This document shows, one piece after another, positions 25,401 through 33,606 of a stretch of 64,000 nt of DNA; positions within the stretch are counted from its first letter, which is position 1; every line of letters starts with the position of its first letter. The position numbers and the translations under genes were made by a program. This DNA comes from Colletes latitarsis (lineage: Eukaryota > Arthropoda > Insecta > Hymenoptera > Colletidae), in the NCBI RefSeq assembly GCF_051014445.1, contig NC_135137.1:32799501-32863500 (forward strand), in the 5' to 3' direction. Under the pieces are notes generated by a model. That model did not search any database. It was given only the letters and a program-made list of their open reading frames with translations, and was not told the DNA's origin.

Positions 25401-28400
25401 TGTCGCGAATATCGTTTAAACGATAAATTGAGAAAGAACTTTTTATGGTTATTCGATACAACATGCAGACGACACATTCTGGATCGTAATTTAAGCGAAG
25501 TACATTATGGTTAATTACTTTTTTATGGCTTTCTCTTCCGTAAACAGCGGTACAATACCTCTCTCTTTTTTATCGCTGCGTTCTCTTGTTTTCTTTATCG
25601 TTCTTCGTCGTAATACTTGATTAACCAAACGCTGGAATAATTATATATTTAATCGATATCTTTTTATTAAACGATTGATCATTCGTTTGATATTCGTAGA
25701 AAAATTGTTAAACGAAAGCCTCGCGAGGTAGTTGTCCCAGTGACACATAGGATCGATTCGAGAACAATTAGTTCATTGAAAATTAACTCGGAAGAAACGC
25801 GTTCCATATAATGGCAGGATAGGTTTCTGCGAAGAGCAACGCGGTATATACGGGTCACCTCCGACGTAATTAAAATCAATTGACAGCAATTAGAAAATGT
25901 ATACAACAAACATTGTGCTGTTCGAAACATTATTTTCCACACTTTCATTACGAAAACTTTCACTACGAAGTATCCGTTAATTTTCTGAAAATATCACTGG
26001 AGGCACTTAACGTAATTCTGCATTTTCATCGAATGTTTTCAGTAAAAAGGTGACGTTCGTAAAAAAGATTTACGACTCCGAAGGATTCGAATTATAATGC
26101 AACGCAGTAGAGGATTTATTTCTTAATCGTGCGGATATTTTTAGTACAGCTCCGTTAATATCTCGCTGTTATTAGTGCGTTTCGCTAATGTATCCGCTTT
26201 TAAAAAGATCGATGGTGTAAATAGCAAGGAAAAGGAAAGTTTTTTATTGTAAACTCGACATTATAAAAAGAAACTGTTGTCGGTATTAGTTAACTTAATA
26301 TCAGTATTATTTCGCGAAACATTTAATATAATTCTAGATTTTCCGTTCAGTATTGTAACGCACAAAGGAAATATGATATTTCAGAATCACACCCACAGCT
26401 GACCAAATAGCAGAGGATTTATTTGTAATGTTAAGAGCTCTTTTTACAGATTTTCGTTAATATCTCACGGCTATTAGTACGATTCGCGTAAATTGGCTGG
26501 CTAATGCATCTGGTTTTAAAAAAGATCGATGCGCGTATAATGGGGAGGAAAAAGAAAGTGATCCGTTTCTATCGATCCGGTCATAGTATGTGTGCACGCC
26601 TGTAAACGGGGGCCAAAGTGATATCAGGCCAGAGATACATGTCTTGGCCTTTATTTTTGAAGCAATCGATACTTTCGAATCAATACATCGCCCGTAGGCT
26701 CAGCTTCTTGCAGACTCCTTAACGCGGACCCCGATTTTGCACACGAGTTTCCAACAATTTCGTAATTCGATTCCAGACCCTTGGGTTACTCGTAGAATTC
26801 CAAATATTCCAAGTTAAGATTGGATATGATTTTGTAGATACGTACGATCGACGTTCTCCGATTTTCTTAGACTCCTAATTACCAGTTACATGTAAATATT
26901 AGGTCAATTGTTGTACTTTATATAGAAAAAAGTCTTCCAGAAAATCGATTTCAAAAATTTATTGGACTTATATTACGAAACTGTAGATGTTCATGCATTT
27001 ATGGGAAATTTTAATTCTAAAACAAACTATAAATTAATATGCAAAAATATAAGCAATTAAGAGTTATTATATTTAGGGGTACAACTCTTCACAAAGTTCC
27101 CATTTCATTGATTCTATTAATAAAAATATGAATTTGTATAGAGAGTATATATTATAGATGTTTTATATATTTTTCTAAACCGTGACCAATTACTATGTGC
27201 CATAAAATATACAGTCGTCTTAGACACGCGTCACCAATCGAAGGTTGATAGTAATTAGTTGAGTCCGTGGGTTGAGAAAGCGATGGTGAACCAAACGTGA
27301 TTAATGCAGACAAAATGTTTCTGGTTGACGAAAACGTCAATTCTTTTTGCACCTGTTACTAGAAACATTCATTGAGCAAACGTTTGTTAAAGGAGGTGTC
27401 AGCGTACGAGACTGAAAGCTACGTCGATTTTACTCTTCGGAAGAATACAGATGCCATTGATGCCTACGTACGACTATATGCACAAGGCTGCGTATCACCC
27501 GCACTCGATGTCGCTTCTATATCTAGGGGGTTGATTAAAGTGATGAAGGAGCGGCTTCGATAAGGCTTAGCTTGATCGACGTCGATTAAGTTCTCGTTTA
27601 TACTCGGTACACCTTGCCAGCCACTATTCGATTACTCCGGGTAAATGAAAAGCCTGGAAATCCAGTTGAAATTTTCCCAATCGTTACGCTGTAGAAACGA
27701 AAGTAGAACGCGAAACGATGGGGAGGGATCGACGACTGTAAAATACCATGTAAAAATGAATTTTAACTGACGATTACGATTTAATATATTAGCAGAAAAT
27801 TGTTATGAATTGTTTCTGATAAGAAATCTGAATGAGGGATAAAAAAGCACTTGCTAAAGTGAATAATAATCGGTTGATACAGGAGTGACACCGATTCTGT
27901 TAAATTGTGACGACAATATAATGAAAAAAATCCAAGTACAATGTACAAATATTTTCCTTTTTCGATGCACCACTGAAATTCTTAAAACTATGATCGAATC
28001 TCTTGAATTGTAATACTCAAGTGTACGTCAACAATCTTGTTAAAGTATTTACAAAGTAATCTCACCCTCGTGACTGTGTATCTTTGTTAGTTTGCGTTAC
28101 ATTTAATTTTTTGTGCTTCGATCGTCTTGTATAAAAGTTACAACAGTAAAATTTTTGTAAGATTTTGTCGCCCTTTTACCGGTCGCGTTGTATCATCGTA
28201 AAGGGGTGCGTGTAATGGTATAATAACAGCGACAAGTCAGCCAAAATGTCAATGCACTGCTAGCCGACTTTTAACGCGAAAAGAACACGTGACCTTTAAA
28301 CGGGCATAATTCTTTTAATTTTCTAAGCAAGCTTCGGATAGCTTGCTTAGAAATTACCAGAAAAATTCTTGGAACAAAGTTACGTATAAAAAACGAACAC

Positions 28401-31400
28401 AAAAGAAGCCATATTAAACGGAGCAGCGTTAATATTTGGAAAAGAATTTCTTTTATTGATTACATTACGAACACATAACAAGTATCGTTAATAATTTTGT
28501 TTTGCATTGTAATTGAATCCTTCAATCTTATTACTAGACACAGTTATTAAAATAAGGGTTAAAAACGGTAGATCAGGCCTGTCAATCTGATATGAATTTC
28601 GAAAAATCATTTTAATACGATATTCTCTTCCCATAAAACTTCAACATGTTCACTGTCTGTGGCCCGTATATGGGTCATATCACTACGCTATTAGATACGC
28701 CGCTGAGAGACCGGACAGTGAACGCGTTAACGAAATGGATGAACGAAATTTTCGTGACACGATCGAATAACGAGCGACCTCGAGGATGAACAAAGAGATT
28801 CAGCGCAGGTATTCTCGTTATGACGGTAGATATCGCGTTTGCAGTAGAGGCAGCTCATGCTAGTCAACTTTATCCCATCGCGGAAGCCCTTTAGGGCTAA
28901 GGAGATATAAGAGATGAGACAACGTGGTTCTCGACGCGTCCGCCCTCGACCCAATTCTCGCGGCAACGAAAACCTAACTAGTCCAATATCGTGCACGGAA
29001 CCGTCTTCTCCCTTCGATCAGTCCAACGATATCTTGCCAGGGTGCTCGAACATCGAAGAACGACTCCCCGAAGTCCCGAACGACGTCTCCAATCACGAAA
29101 AACTCGGTGTTAATGAACGCCGTACGAGATCCGAGAGGTACACAATCACCATACCCTAAAAACCCCAATATTAACGTTTCCCCTATTGTCTTTTGTTTTC
29201 TTTTAGTCACCATTCATTCGAAATCACGTGCAATTTCTTAAGTAGTTTTACAACCCTTAGAAAATACAATTTTTAGTAATTAAAAATGAACAATGTCTCT
29301 AAAAGTTCTGCCAGCAACAAACAATTCTTGCTACTTATGCAAGAGATATGTATTCTTATATTTAATTATATTGATATATCATTTTTTACCTAAAGTATAT
29401 TGATAACGAGTGCGAGTGTTTCAAAAGCTTGGAGGGCAGTTTGAGTAAGGCTGTTACAATCATAATTTAATCAACAATGACATTATGAATATCGCGTTAA
29501 CCGTGTCGGGAATGCAGTTAGAAGCGTTGAAAAGGTTTCAAGTGGCTGATCTGGCCGGTATACCTTAAACGTAGAACGCATAATTCGCTAACAATTGACT
29601 ATAGGGCTGGTTTCAGTGACTGCGAACATTCCGGGACGTTTCCCGGAAACTCCGCGGGCAGTTCGTCGAACAGCAGCTTGTCGACGAGAAGTCTGGACAG
29701 TCCAAGTACCAGCCTGGAGCAGGTGCACCCCTCTACCTCGGCGACGAACACATCGGCTTCGTGGGACAGCGATGTTGACGTCGAGCCGGATCCACCGGAC
29801 TGGAGTCAAGGAGTCGCCGAGGATCTACTCGCGCGTCTCAGTAATGCCGAGAAAAAGCGACAGGAAGTCATTAATGGTTGGTGTTCACCTTCACCACAGT
29901 CATCGAACTCGACATTGTACTATAGAATCTCTGGAAATCCCTAATTTCGCAAGCTTTCAATCATAGTCTAAGATCCGTGTACATTTTATACCTATTCTGC
30001 TAGTTTGTTCAATTGACCACCGTATGTGTATATCAGACGCAATAATTCTACTTCACCACAGTTATCGAACTCGACATTGTACTCTAGAAATCCTAATTCC
30101 GTAGGCTTTCAATCATAGTCTAAGATCCGTGTACATTTTATACCTATTCTGCTAGCTTTTTCAATTGACTATCGCATGTGTATATCAGACGCAATAGTTT
30201 ACTTGGCTGGAATCCAAAATACAAAACACAAAATATCTTCACGGTCCCAGGAAACGCATAGAAGAACTTAACGAGGATGTAAACCTGTCATGGGACATCG
30301 TTGTAGTGGTTCTTCTTCGTAGCTTCTTTTCCCTTGAAAATTGTCGTATAAAATCCGTTTTCTCCAGCTGTTAAATGCTGTAGAAAAGGTTCGGTTGTAT
30401 CAACTGTGAATAAAAATAAAAGTCGTCTATTTCGTCTAAATGTTTTACCACGTACTTCTAACAAAACCGAAATGCCAACGAAATTAATTTGTATTTTCTT
30501 TTTTTTTTCCAGAACTATTTCACACCGAGCGATCACATGTACGGGCGTTGAACGTTCTGTCGCATGTCTTCCACAAGCCACTTCTGGAATCTCAAGTACT
30601 TCCATTAGACCAAATACAATTACTGTTTTCCAATTTAGACGAAATGGTAATGATTCATTCGCGCTTCAATCAAGCAATGAAAAGAAAGAAAAAGGAGAAT
30701 CCTTGCATAGGCGACGTCGGTGACCTGCTTTTGGACATGTTCGACGGCGACAATGGGGAGGCTTTCGAGCGGGCAGCGTCGATTTACTGCGCGAAACAGC
30801 AGATAGCTCTCGAGGCGCTGCGAGATCTTCGCCGTAAAGATCCGAAATTGAATTCCTTCTTGAACAACATTGAATCGAAACCCCTCTGTCGGAGGCTACA
30901 GCTCAACGATCATATACTGACGGGAATGTTCAGACTGACCAAATATCCCCTGCTGTTCGAGAATTTGGCCAAGTACACGCCAGAGAGTAACGAGAAAGAG
31001 AGAAGCGCGGTTCTGCGTAGCCTCGATCGAAGCAAGGAAATCCTGAATCGCGTCGACCAGGCGGTGCGCGAGGCCGATGATTATCAGAGGCTCACAGAGA
31101 TCCAGCGTACCATCGATAGATCTGCTTTCGACAAGTTCGACCATCCGACCGTTCAGGAATTCAAGAATCTGGACATCACGAAGCGTAAATTGATTTACGA
31201 GGGCCCGTTACAATGGCGCAGAACCGAGCAAAATCGAGCAAAGCCCGTCGATTTGCACGTCGTACTGCTCGACGACACGATATTCCTATTGCATCGACAA
31301 GATGAAAAGTACCTGCTAAAGTTCATCAACACGAATCAAGCGAATTCCGTGTTAAGCCCTATCGTCAAGGTGTCTACCGTTCTCGTCAGGCACAACGCCG

Positions 31401-33606
31401 TAGACAAGAACTCCCTTTACCTTGTCAACACGTCGCAGAACGGAGCACAGATTTACGATTTAGTGGCAGCCTCGCCCGCGGAGCGTAAACTATGGTGTAA
31501 ACATATATCCGAGGCGGCTGAAGCGTACAAGGCTCGTGATAAACAAGGTAGAAAACCTACTCCACCCACTACACTGCCGGAAGAACCTGGACCTACGATC
31601 GAAGATCCTTCCTTAATGGAACAGGATAATATTCCCGATAAAACGGATCAGGAACAAGAACCAGAATTGGAACCGAAGGATCCTGTGCAAGACACTAACG
31701 TAGAACAAGAGGGAGAAACAACTAATACTCCAGTGTCTGATCCTTCAACGACTGAGCAAACGAAGCAGCAACAACCGCAACAGCAGCAACAACCGCAACA
31801 ACAACCGCAGCAACAGCATCCATCTGAATCCTCTTCAACAGGTTTTACTATTTTACTACGTTACACGATAATTATTTAAATTAAAATATATTAGGTATGC
31901 AAATTAATTCGATGCTCTTTTTCACGAAATTCAAAATTTATTTACGTAATGTTTCTGTAGCAGGTATAGGAGAACCGCTACGAATGGTTACTTGTACACA
32001 AGTATCATTAATAGATCCGCTTGAAGTTCACGTAGAAGTACCACCTGTACATATTGCGGAACCGGTACTTACACCCATAGGTATATTACTCATTTATTGT
32101 ACAATGCAGCACATATTTCTAGAAGAAAGTTTCGTAACGCTTCGATCCTACTTTAACCATTGTGTTATTATTTACAGAAAAAATATCAGAATTCACAGTA
32201 AAGAATGATTTTCGTAATTATATTTATTTCGCGTTAATTTTCAGAGTGTCTAAGGAGAAAGGATGAAATAATTAAGCAAGCTTTGGTAGAAAAACAATCG
32301 TTGGTAGCAGATATCTTGAATATCCCAAAAGAAGATTTCGAACATGTAGCAGATATGGCGTCGGAGCCATCGAGCATAGAAAAAGAACCTGCTGAACTTA
32401 TACTCGCTGCTATTAGTCAAGGTATTATTGTTTTGTACTCTAAATTATCATAGAAGATTAAGTATTACATGGTGATTTGAAATATGTTTTGTCACAACTA
32501 TTTTCAACACGATACATTGTTGTATATGTTCAGCGAATCAATTAGTAGGGATGCTAAATTCCGCGTTAAATGTAAGCGAAACGGAAACTGTTCTTGCATC
32601 GCGTGGAACATCGGCGTTAACAACGACACCAAGCTGCGAGGCGACTGGTTGTCCATCGCCGCGAATACATCCTCATCCTCAGCAGCCAACGGTGCCGGTC
32701 GCAAACCTGCAGCCAGTGTGTCACTCTCTAACATCTCAATTATCACAATTACTGGTGAGGATTGTTTACCAAAAAAATATATTTTTTGCACCGCTGTTTC
32801 TTTATCTACCTGCATCGTATCGCTTCAGTAAAGGAATATTTTTAATTAAAATTATTTTAATTGTTAATTTAAAATAATGTATATTTGTGGTCTAAACATT
32901 TTTATTCAATTTAAATCGTTTCCGTCGTTTGTTTATTTCATCTCTTATAATTATATAATCAATGCTCAATTTTTACCAAGTTTTACCAAAAACTATTTTA
33001 TGAATGATAGGAAATTATAAAAGAGAGAGAAGAGGAGCGGGAAAGGTTAAGAAAAGAATTACGTAGGAGCAGAGAACGTCTCCACGCTCTTGATGCAGAT
33101 ATACAACGTCGTGAATTCTCTGAAACATGCACATCAAGCGAAACGCAAACGGAACCCGGTTAGTTCCCCATTTTTTCAATTTTTCAGAACGTAGGTTGAT
33201 AATATTCGTTGCATACTTTGTACATTATTCGATGAACGAAAATAGTACTAAGTTAACTTCTTTTTCGTTCGCAGATGACACTTTAAATAAGGAAAGCAGT
33301 ATTGACGATCCCACTCGAGATGTAAGAAACCCTATTTAATTAATATGTTATCGGTTTAATCTGTGGTTTCTAATTTCTGAACTGTTTATATATATATCTT
33401 TCTTCTATCGCCGGCAGTTTAATTATAATCTCTTTTTGTCAATAAACATATTTTTACCTTTTTCTGTATTTCACATTATAGATTCAATTTTGTTTTTATG
33501 GTGACAGGAATTTTTAGATGCACACGGTGAATCCGAAATGCACGAAGAATCAGAACACACAAAACACGAGACAGAAACGGAAGTAATGGGGGATAGTGTC
33601 GGTTGA
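579..33606 (+). CDS. RhoGEF2: RhoGEF2-type Rho guanine-nucleotide exchange factor (5'-partial, 25 exons)
   Basis: Exchanges GDP for GTP on Rho. In flies RhoGEF2 acts at the cell cortex and on microtubule tips, downstream of G-alpha-12/13 (Concertina), to drive actomyosin contraction; that role is carried over by homology. Coding exons read in phase: 579-628, 879-936, 7161-7402, 7776-7997, 8754-8999, 9592-9873, 9951-10040, 10120-10233, 10309-10407, 10502-10594, 10665-10858, 10952-11241, 11350-11529, 11615-11671, 20845-20980, 21353-21434, 21672-21724, 29605-29876, 30513-31841, 31961-32080, 32245-32421, 32534-32754, 33011-33158, 33275-33321, 33508-33606 (stop TGA). Every junction has GT and AG and conserves phase. 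The exons give about 1,632 residues in the window. Domain order is PDZ, coiled coil, SH3-type proline motifs, RGS-like, C1, DH, PH, charged tail, which is the diagnostic order of RhoGEF2/ARHGEF11/ARHGEF12. The start codon and the first half of the PDZ domain are upstream. Exon edges are predictions, with tandem acceptors in three places. Confidence 0.95.
937..1719 (+). other. RhoGEF2 intron, nothing seen
   Basis: AT-rich intron sequence following donor GTAAGT at 937; no coding or repeat signal until the element at 1720. Confidence 0.6.
1720..2893. mobile_element. long-TIR, TA-target transposon copy 1 (non-autonomous)
   Basis: Flanked by TA on both sides. The two ends are inverted copies over about 120 bases (left end caggctgttcggccacccct, right end the complement with drift), both containing ggccaaaataagacgaaaat or a close variant. 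The inside holds four imperfect copies of a roughly 110-base module containing attattttcgg...ggggtcaatta...catttttggtgaatagaca. There is an open frame of 116 codons (2222-2572) without any transposase signature. Four more copies of the family are in this window, so it is an interspersed element; the superfamily is not settled. Confidence 0.85.
2894..6294 (+). other. RhoGEF2 intron, nothing seen
   Basis: About 3.4 kb of AT-rich intron. Several short open frames on both strands have no recognisable product, and none is joined by convincing splice sites. Confidence 0.6.
6295..6760 (+). mobile_element. degenerate, internally deleted mariner element
   Basis: Left end ttaggttggctaattt and right end ttggccaacccaata are inverted matches to classic mariner terminal repeats. 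Inside, a short stretch (6529-6570) translates ESVANERMIQRWFK, matching the helix-turn-helix region of mariner transposases. The frame is broken by stops and shifts, and the DDD catalytic part is missing. About 466 bases remain of a normal 1.3 kb. It lies in the sense orientation within the intron splitting the PDZ domain. Dead copy. Confidence 0.8.
6761..7160 (+). other. RhoGEF2 intron end
   Basis: AT-rich with a GC-richer last 100 bases and acceptor ttgttgcag before the exon at 7161. Nothing else seen. Confidence 0.6.
7776..7997 (+). CDS. RhoGEF2: RhoGEF2 coiled-coil exon
   Basis: A 74-codon exon, phase 0 at both ends, rich in E, K, Q, R and L. Heptad-like spacing is visible in two stretches (HTLQLMLEKEQSYVDKLRSE and LQAELAGAERRLHTMQDQLA), joined by a short Gly/Ala/Thr hinge. 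This is read as a coiled coil, probably for self-association. Removing the exon would keep the frame, so skipping is possible. Confidence 0.85.
8754..8999 (+). CDS. RhoGEF2: RhoGEF2 proline-rich exon
   Basis: An 82-codon exon, phase 0 to 0. It has two class II SH3-ligand motifs of the form P-x-L-P-x-R: PPLPSR and PPLPPR. The second sits in a run of prolines (PPPLPPRPPP). These are likely docking sites for SH3 proteins, though no partner can be named from sequence. The rest is low-complexity Ser/Thr/His. Confidence 0.85.
9592..10040 (+). CDS. RhoGEF2: RhoGEF2 linker exons before the RGS-like domain
   Basis: Two phase-0 exons (9592-9873 and 9951-10040). They encode a Ser/Pro-rich, probably disordered linker with ITPPGTPPPPYP and an acidic end (SMEDDDMSDQEV). 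The first exon has two in-frame acceptors nine bases apart (exon start 9592 or 9601), so an LSQ tripeptide may be optional. Confidence 0.85.
10120..11042 (+). CDS. RhoGEF2: RhoGEF2 RGS-like (rgRGS/LH) domain exons
   Basis: Exons 10120-10233, 10309-10407, 10502-10594, 10665-10858 and the first third of 10952-11241. The segments PFKSLSRLWGHHAHLAVFIN, SNSDPSSLLFYLVTDLYKEG and MRKWAYEIHSSFLVPGAPLR are the hallmark of the RGS-homology domain of PDZ-RhoGEF/LARG proteins, which in that family contacts activated G-alpha-12/13. Later helices (ETKIIETYLLPKMEPYLEDI) complete it. Introns here are short (about 70-100 bases), unlike the multi-kilobase ones on both sides. Confidence 0.93.
11142..11529 (+). 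CDS. RhoGEF2: RhoGEF2 C1 (zinc-binding) domain and His-rich stretch
   Basis: The C1 domain is split by intron 11242-11349. The zinc ligands fit H-x12-C-x2-C-x13-C-x2-C-x4-H-x2-C-x7-C, starting at the HH of GHHFVAHQYF and ending at VVEENC. All eight ligands are present. A linker with PPSSHHHHHSQNH follows, then a phase-1 donor at 11530. C1 domains of this class usually bind lipids or help membrane attachment; no phorbol-ester binding can be claimed from this reading. Confidence 0.93.
11615..21724 (+). CDS. RhoGEF2: RhoGEF2 linker exons between C1 and DH (first part)
   Basis: Small exons 11615-11671, 20845-20980, 21353-21434 and 21672-21724, phases 1-1-2-0-2. They code a polar, Ser/Arg/Lys-rich linker (SEEDAGALTDGEN, then GELRGGGVAGNARSSSERGR, then KRKTSDPNLSK). 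The 9.2-kb intron 11672-20844 between the first two is where the candidate alternative exons and several mobile elements lie. Donors and acceptors are good, and the join across the intron restores a GGA glycine codon. Confidence 0.82.
11672..13370 (+). other. start of the 9.2-kb RhoGEF2 intron, nothing else seen
   Basis: AT-rich intron sequence. The only distinct item is a short purine-rich GGAA run (about 13101-13145). No coding stretch with splice sites was found before the transposon copy that starts at 13371. Confidence 0.6.
13371..14405. mobile_element. long-TIR, TA-target transposon copy 2
   Basis: Same family as 1720-2893, with the internal modules in opposite orientation. The left end lacks the outermost cagg and target TA; the right end is complete (gaacaccctg then TA). 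About 1,035 bases. It shares the block with the 116-codon frame of copy 1 on the other strand, but here that frame is broken, so it is not a conserved protein. It ends 165 bases before the candidate exon at 14570. Confidence 0.85.
14570..14760 (+). CDS. candidate alternative 3'-terminal exon of RhoGEF2 (ends before DH-PH)
   Basis: An open stretch directly after a splice-acceptor-like ttgtaatag (AG at 14568-14569). It begins with two bases that complete the codon left open by exon 11615-11671 (phase 1), then reads 62 codons to TAG at 14758. The peptide is Lys/Glu/Ser-rich (DSKDEERTKISVKKRKMISC at its start) with no domain I know. If used, the protein would keep PDZ, RGS-like and C1 but lose DH and PH. 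No clear AATAAA follows soon, and the stretch starts only 165 bases after a transposon end. Open by chance or part of another transcript are real alternatives. Confidence 0.35.
14991..15153 (+). CDS. candidate internal first exon (short RhoGEF2 isoform or nested gene)
   Basis: A GC-rich island in an AT-rich intron. ATG at 14991 opens 54 codons (MVEVQQLRDPLEGEPDCNPY at the start, NRKLKGD at the end), then a good donor GTAAAG at 15154, leaving phase 1. That phase joins RhoGEF2 exon 20845 (giving KLKGD then GELRGGG). It also joins the downstream ORF at 15415. The first model would be an internal-promoter isoform keeping DH-PH without PDZ/RGS/C1. Reading on past the donor gives poor, AT-rich codons to a stop at 15255-15257, which supports the donor. 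There is no homology I recognise. Confidence 0.4.
15415..15854 (+). CDS. unrecognised ORF in RhoGEF2 intron, probable exon of a nested or alternative transcript
   Basis: Open from a possible acceptor (AG at 15413-15414) to the TAA after SFQPYSIHL, about 146 codons. Base composition is coding-like (more GC than the surrounding intron, balanced amino acids). An internal ATG lies at 15591. The in-frame stop just upstream (15405-15407) means it must start at the acceptor or at the internal ATG. It starts in a phase that accepts the exon at 14991-15153, giving a protein of about 200 residues. It is basic in the first half, acidic in the second, with no membrane segment, signal peptide or known motif. 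Possibly a lineage-restricted gene. Confidence 0.45.
15855..16910 (+). other. RhoGEF2 intron, nothing certain
   Basis: AT-rich; short open frames at 16447-16894 are unrecognised and not bounded by good splice sites. No canonical AATAAA was found close behind the ORF that ends at 15854. Confidence 0.5.
16911..17597. mobile_element. candidate hAT-type non-autonomous element
   Basis: Perfect 14-base terminal inverted repeats: cagtggttcttaac at 16911 and gttaagaaccactg ending at 17597. CAGTGGTTCTTAAC is typical of hAT transposon ends. The 687 bases between carry no hAT transposase I can recognise. The expected 8-bp target duplication is not seen (atctaaac against tgttatga), so it is either old or has lost it. 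Confidence 0.65.
17598..18589 (+). other. RhoGEF2 intron, nothing seen
   Basis: Intron sequence with a GC-richer patch around 17800-17960 (ORFs on both strands, no known product) and a T-run at 18053-18064. Confidence 0.5.
18590..18850 (+). pseudogene. relic of a Tc1-like transposase
   Basis: An open stretch from about 18608 translates with ILMETVRRTLKRN and, further on, TLTDETKINLFG. These match two Tc1-family landmarks: the DNA-binding helix STVRRTLKRxGL and the catalytic W-S-D-E-S/T-K-x-x-L-F-G block, including the aspartate. The residues between are shortened. The frame ends at TAA 18845 before the last acidic residue of the DDE triad, and no terminal repeats were found. A fossil fragment in the intron. 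Confidence 0.6.
18851..20844 (+). other. RhoGEF2 intron with a possible repeat fragment
   Basis: Mostly plain intron. Bases about 19908-20000 (containing cgattttgatgaaatttggc) read like an interspersed-repeat fragment rather than unique sequence, but I see no matching second copy in the window. The intron ends with acceptor gtttttcag at 20844. Confidence 0.4.
21725..26106 (+). other. RhoGEF2 7.9-kb intron, first part
   Basis: AT-rich intron. A GC-elevated island at about 22760-23330 has open frames on both strands (22691-23026 plus, 23018-23350 minus) with no known product and no clear splice partner. It could be an intronic regulatory region or an unrecognised exon. Confidence 0.45.
26107..26560. 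repeat. diverged direct duplication
   Basis: Bases 26107-26245 and 26405-26560 are related in the same orientation. Both read (g)cagaggatttattt, then taatatctc, ctattagt, and gatcgatg with a following ggaaaagaaag-like end. They are about 300 bases apart and clearly diverged, so this is an old tandem duplication or two fragments of one repeat. Confidence 0.6.
26561..28918 (+). other. RhoGEF2 intron with short hairpins
   Basis: No gene seen. A perfect 12-base inverted repeat with an 8-base loop lies at 28321-28352 (ttctaagcaagc, ttcggata, gcttgcttagaa). A second 10-base inverted pair (gttcactgtc / gacagtgaac) bounds 28648-28723. Confidence 0.6.
28919..29137 (+). CDS. candidate cassette exon of RhoGEF2
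   Basis: A GC-rich stretch in the last big intron, open for 72 codons, ending at donor GAG-AG|GTACAC (29138). Starting after the AG at 28917-28918 it needs one base before and leaves two bases after. That is exactly the phase of the junction between exons 21672-21724 and 29605-29876, so it could be spliced in without a frame change. The peptide is Arg/Pro/Ser/Glu-rich and linker-like (QRGSRRVRPRPNSRGNENLT). Against it: the acceptor has a poor pyrimidine tract, and a stronger AG upstream (28893) leads into a stop. Confidence 0.33.
29605..29876 (+). CDS. RhoGEF2: RhoGEF2 Ser-rich linker exon leading into DH
   Basis: A 272-base exon, joined in phase from 21724. It codes a Ser/Thr-rich, then acidic linker (SWDSDVDVEPDPPDWSQGV), then the helix that starts the DH domain (LSNAEKKRQEVIN). 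It uses acceptor tatag at 29603-29604, or a second in-frame acceptor 12 bases on (exon start 29617). The donor is a weak G|GTTGGT. GC content is clearly higher than in the AT-rich exons of the RGS-like region. Confidence 0.9.
29889..30212. repeat. 162-bp tandem duplication in a RhoGEF2 intron
   Basis: Two adjacent copies, 29889-30050 and 30051-about 30212, both starting cttcaccacagt and including ctaagatccgtgtacatttt. They differ at only a handful of positions. The duplication sits 12 bases after the donor of exon 29605-29876 and looks recent. Confidence 0.85.
30513..31841 (+). CDS. RhoGEF2: RhoGEF2 DH-PH catalytic exon
   Basis: One 1,329-base exon, unusually long for this gene, with a strong poly-T acceptor. 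The DH domain spans about the first 195 codons: CR1 begins ELFHTERSHVRALNVLSHVF, and CR3 reads LTGMFRLTKYPLLFENLAKY, the stretch that contacts Rho. The PH domain follows (KRKLIYEGPLQWRR, then strands such as LHVVLLDDTIFLLHRQDEKY, ending in RKLWCKHISEAAEAYKAR with the usual tryptophan in the C-terminal helix). Next come about 70 residues of Pro/Glu-rich tail with a poly-Gln tract (imperfect CAG/CAA repeats at 31768-31815). Intronless packing of both catalytic domains hints at strong constraint. Confidence 0.97.
31961..33606 (+). CDS. RhoGEF2: RhoGEF2 C-terminal tail exons and stop
   Basis: Seven short exons (31961-32080, 32245-32421, 32534-32754, 33011-33158, 33275-33321, 33508-33606, in phase with the DH-PH exon; the first has a tandem acceptor three bases apart). 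They code a conserved-looking helical piece (ECLRRKDEIIKQALVEKQSL), a Ser/Pro/His linker, a charged coiled-coil-like helix (EIIKEREEERERLRKELRRS), and an acidic end with HEESEHTKHETETEVMGD before TGA. The helical pieces probably regulate the DH-PH module or bind partners; this is inference. Only six exon spans are listed because the tail may contain further optional acceptors. Confidence 0.85.

Noticed and set aside
30548..31879. 443-codon frame as a stand-alone gene with its own ATG at 30548
   Set aside because: It is the DH-PH exon of RhoGEF2. The DH domain begins before that ATG, in phase with the preceding exon, and the exon ends at a donor at 31842.
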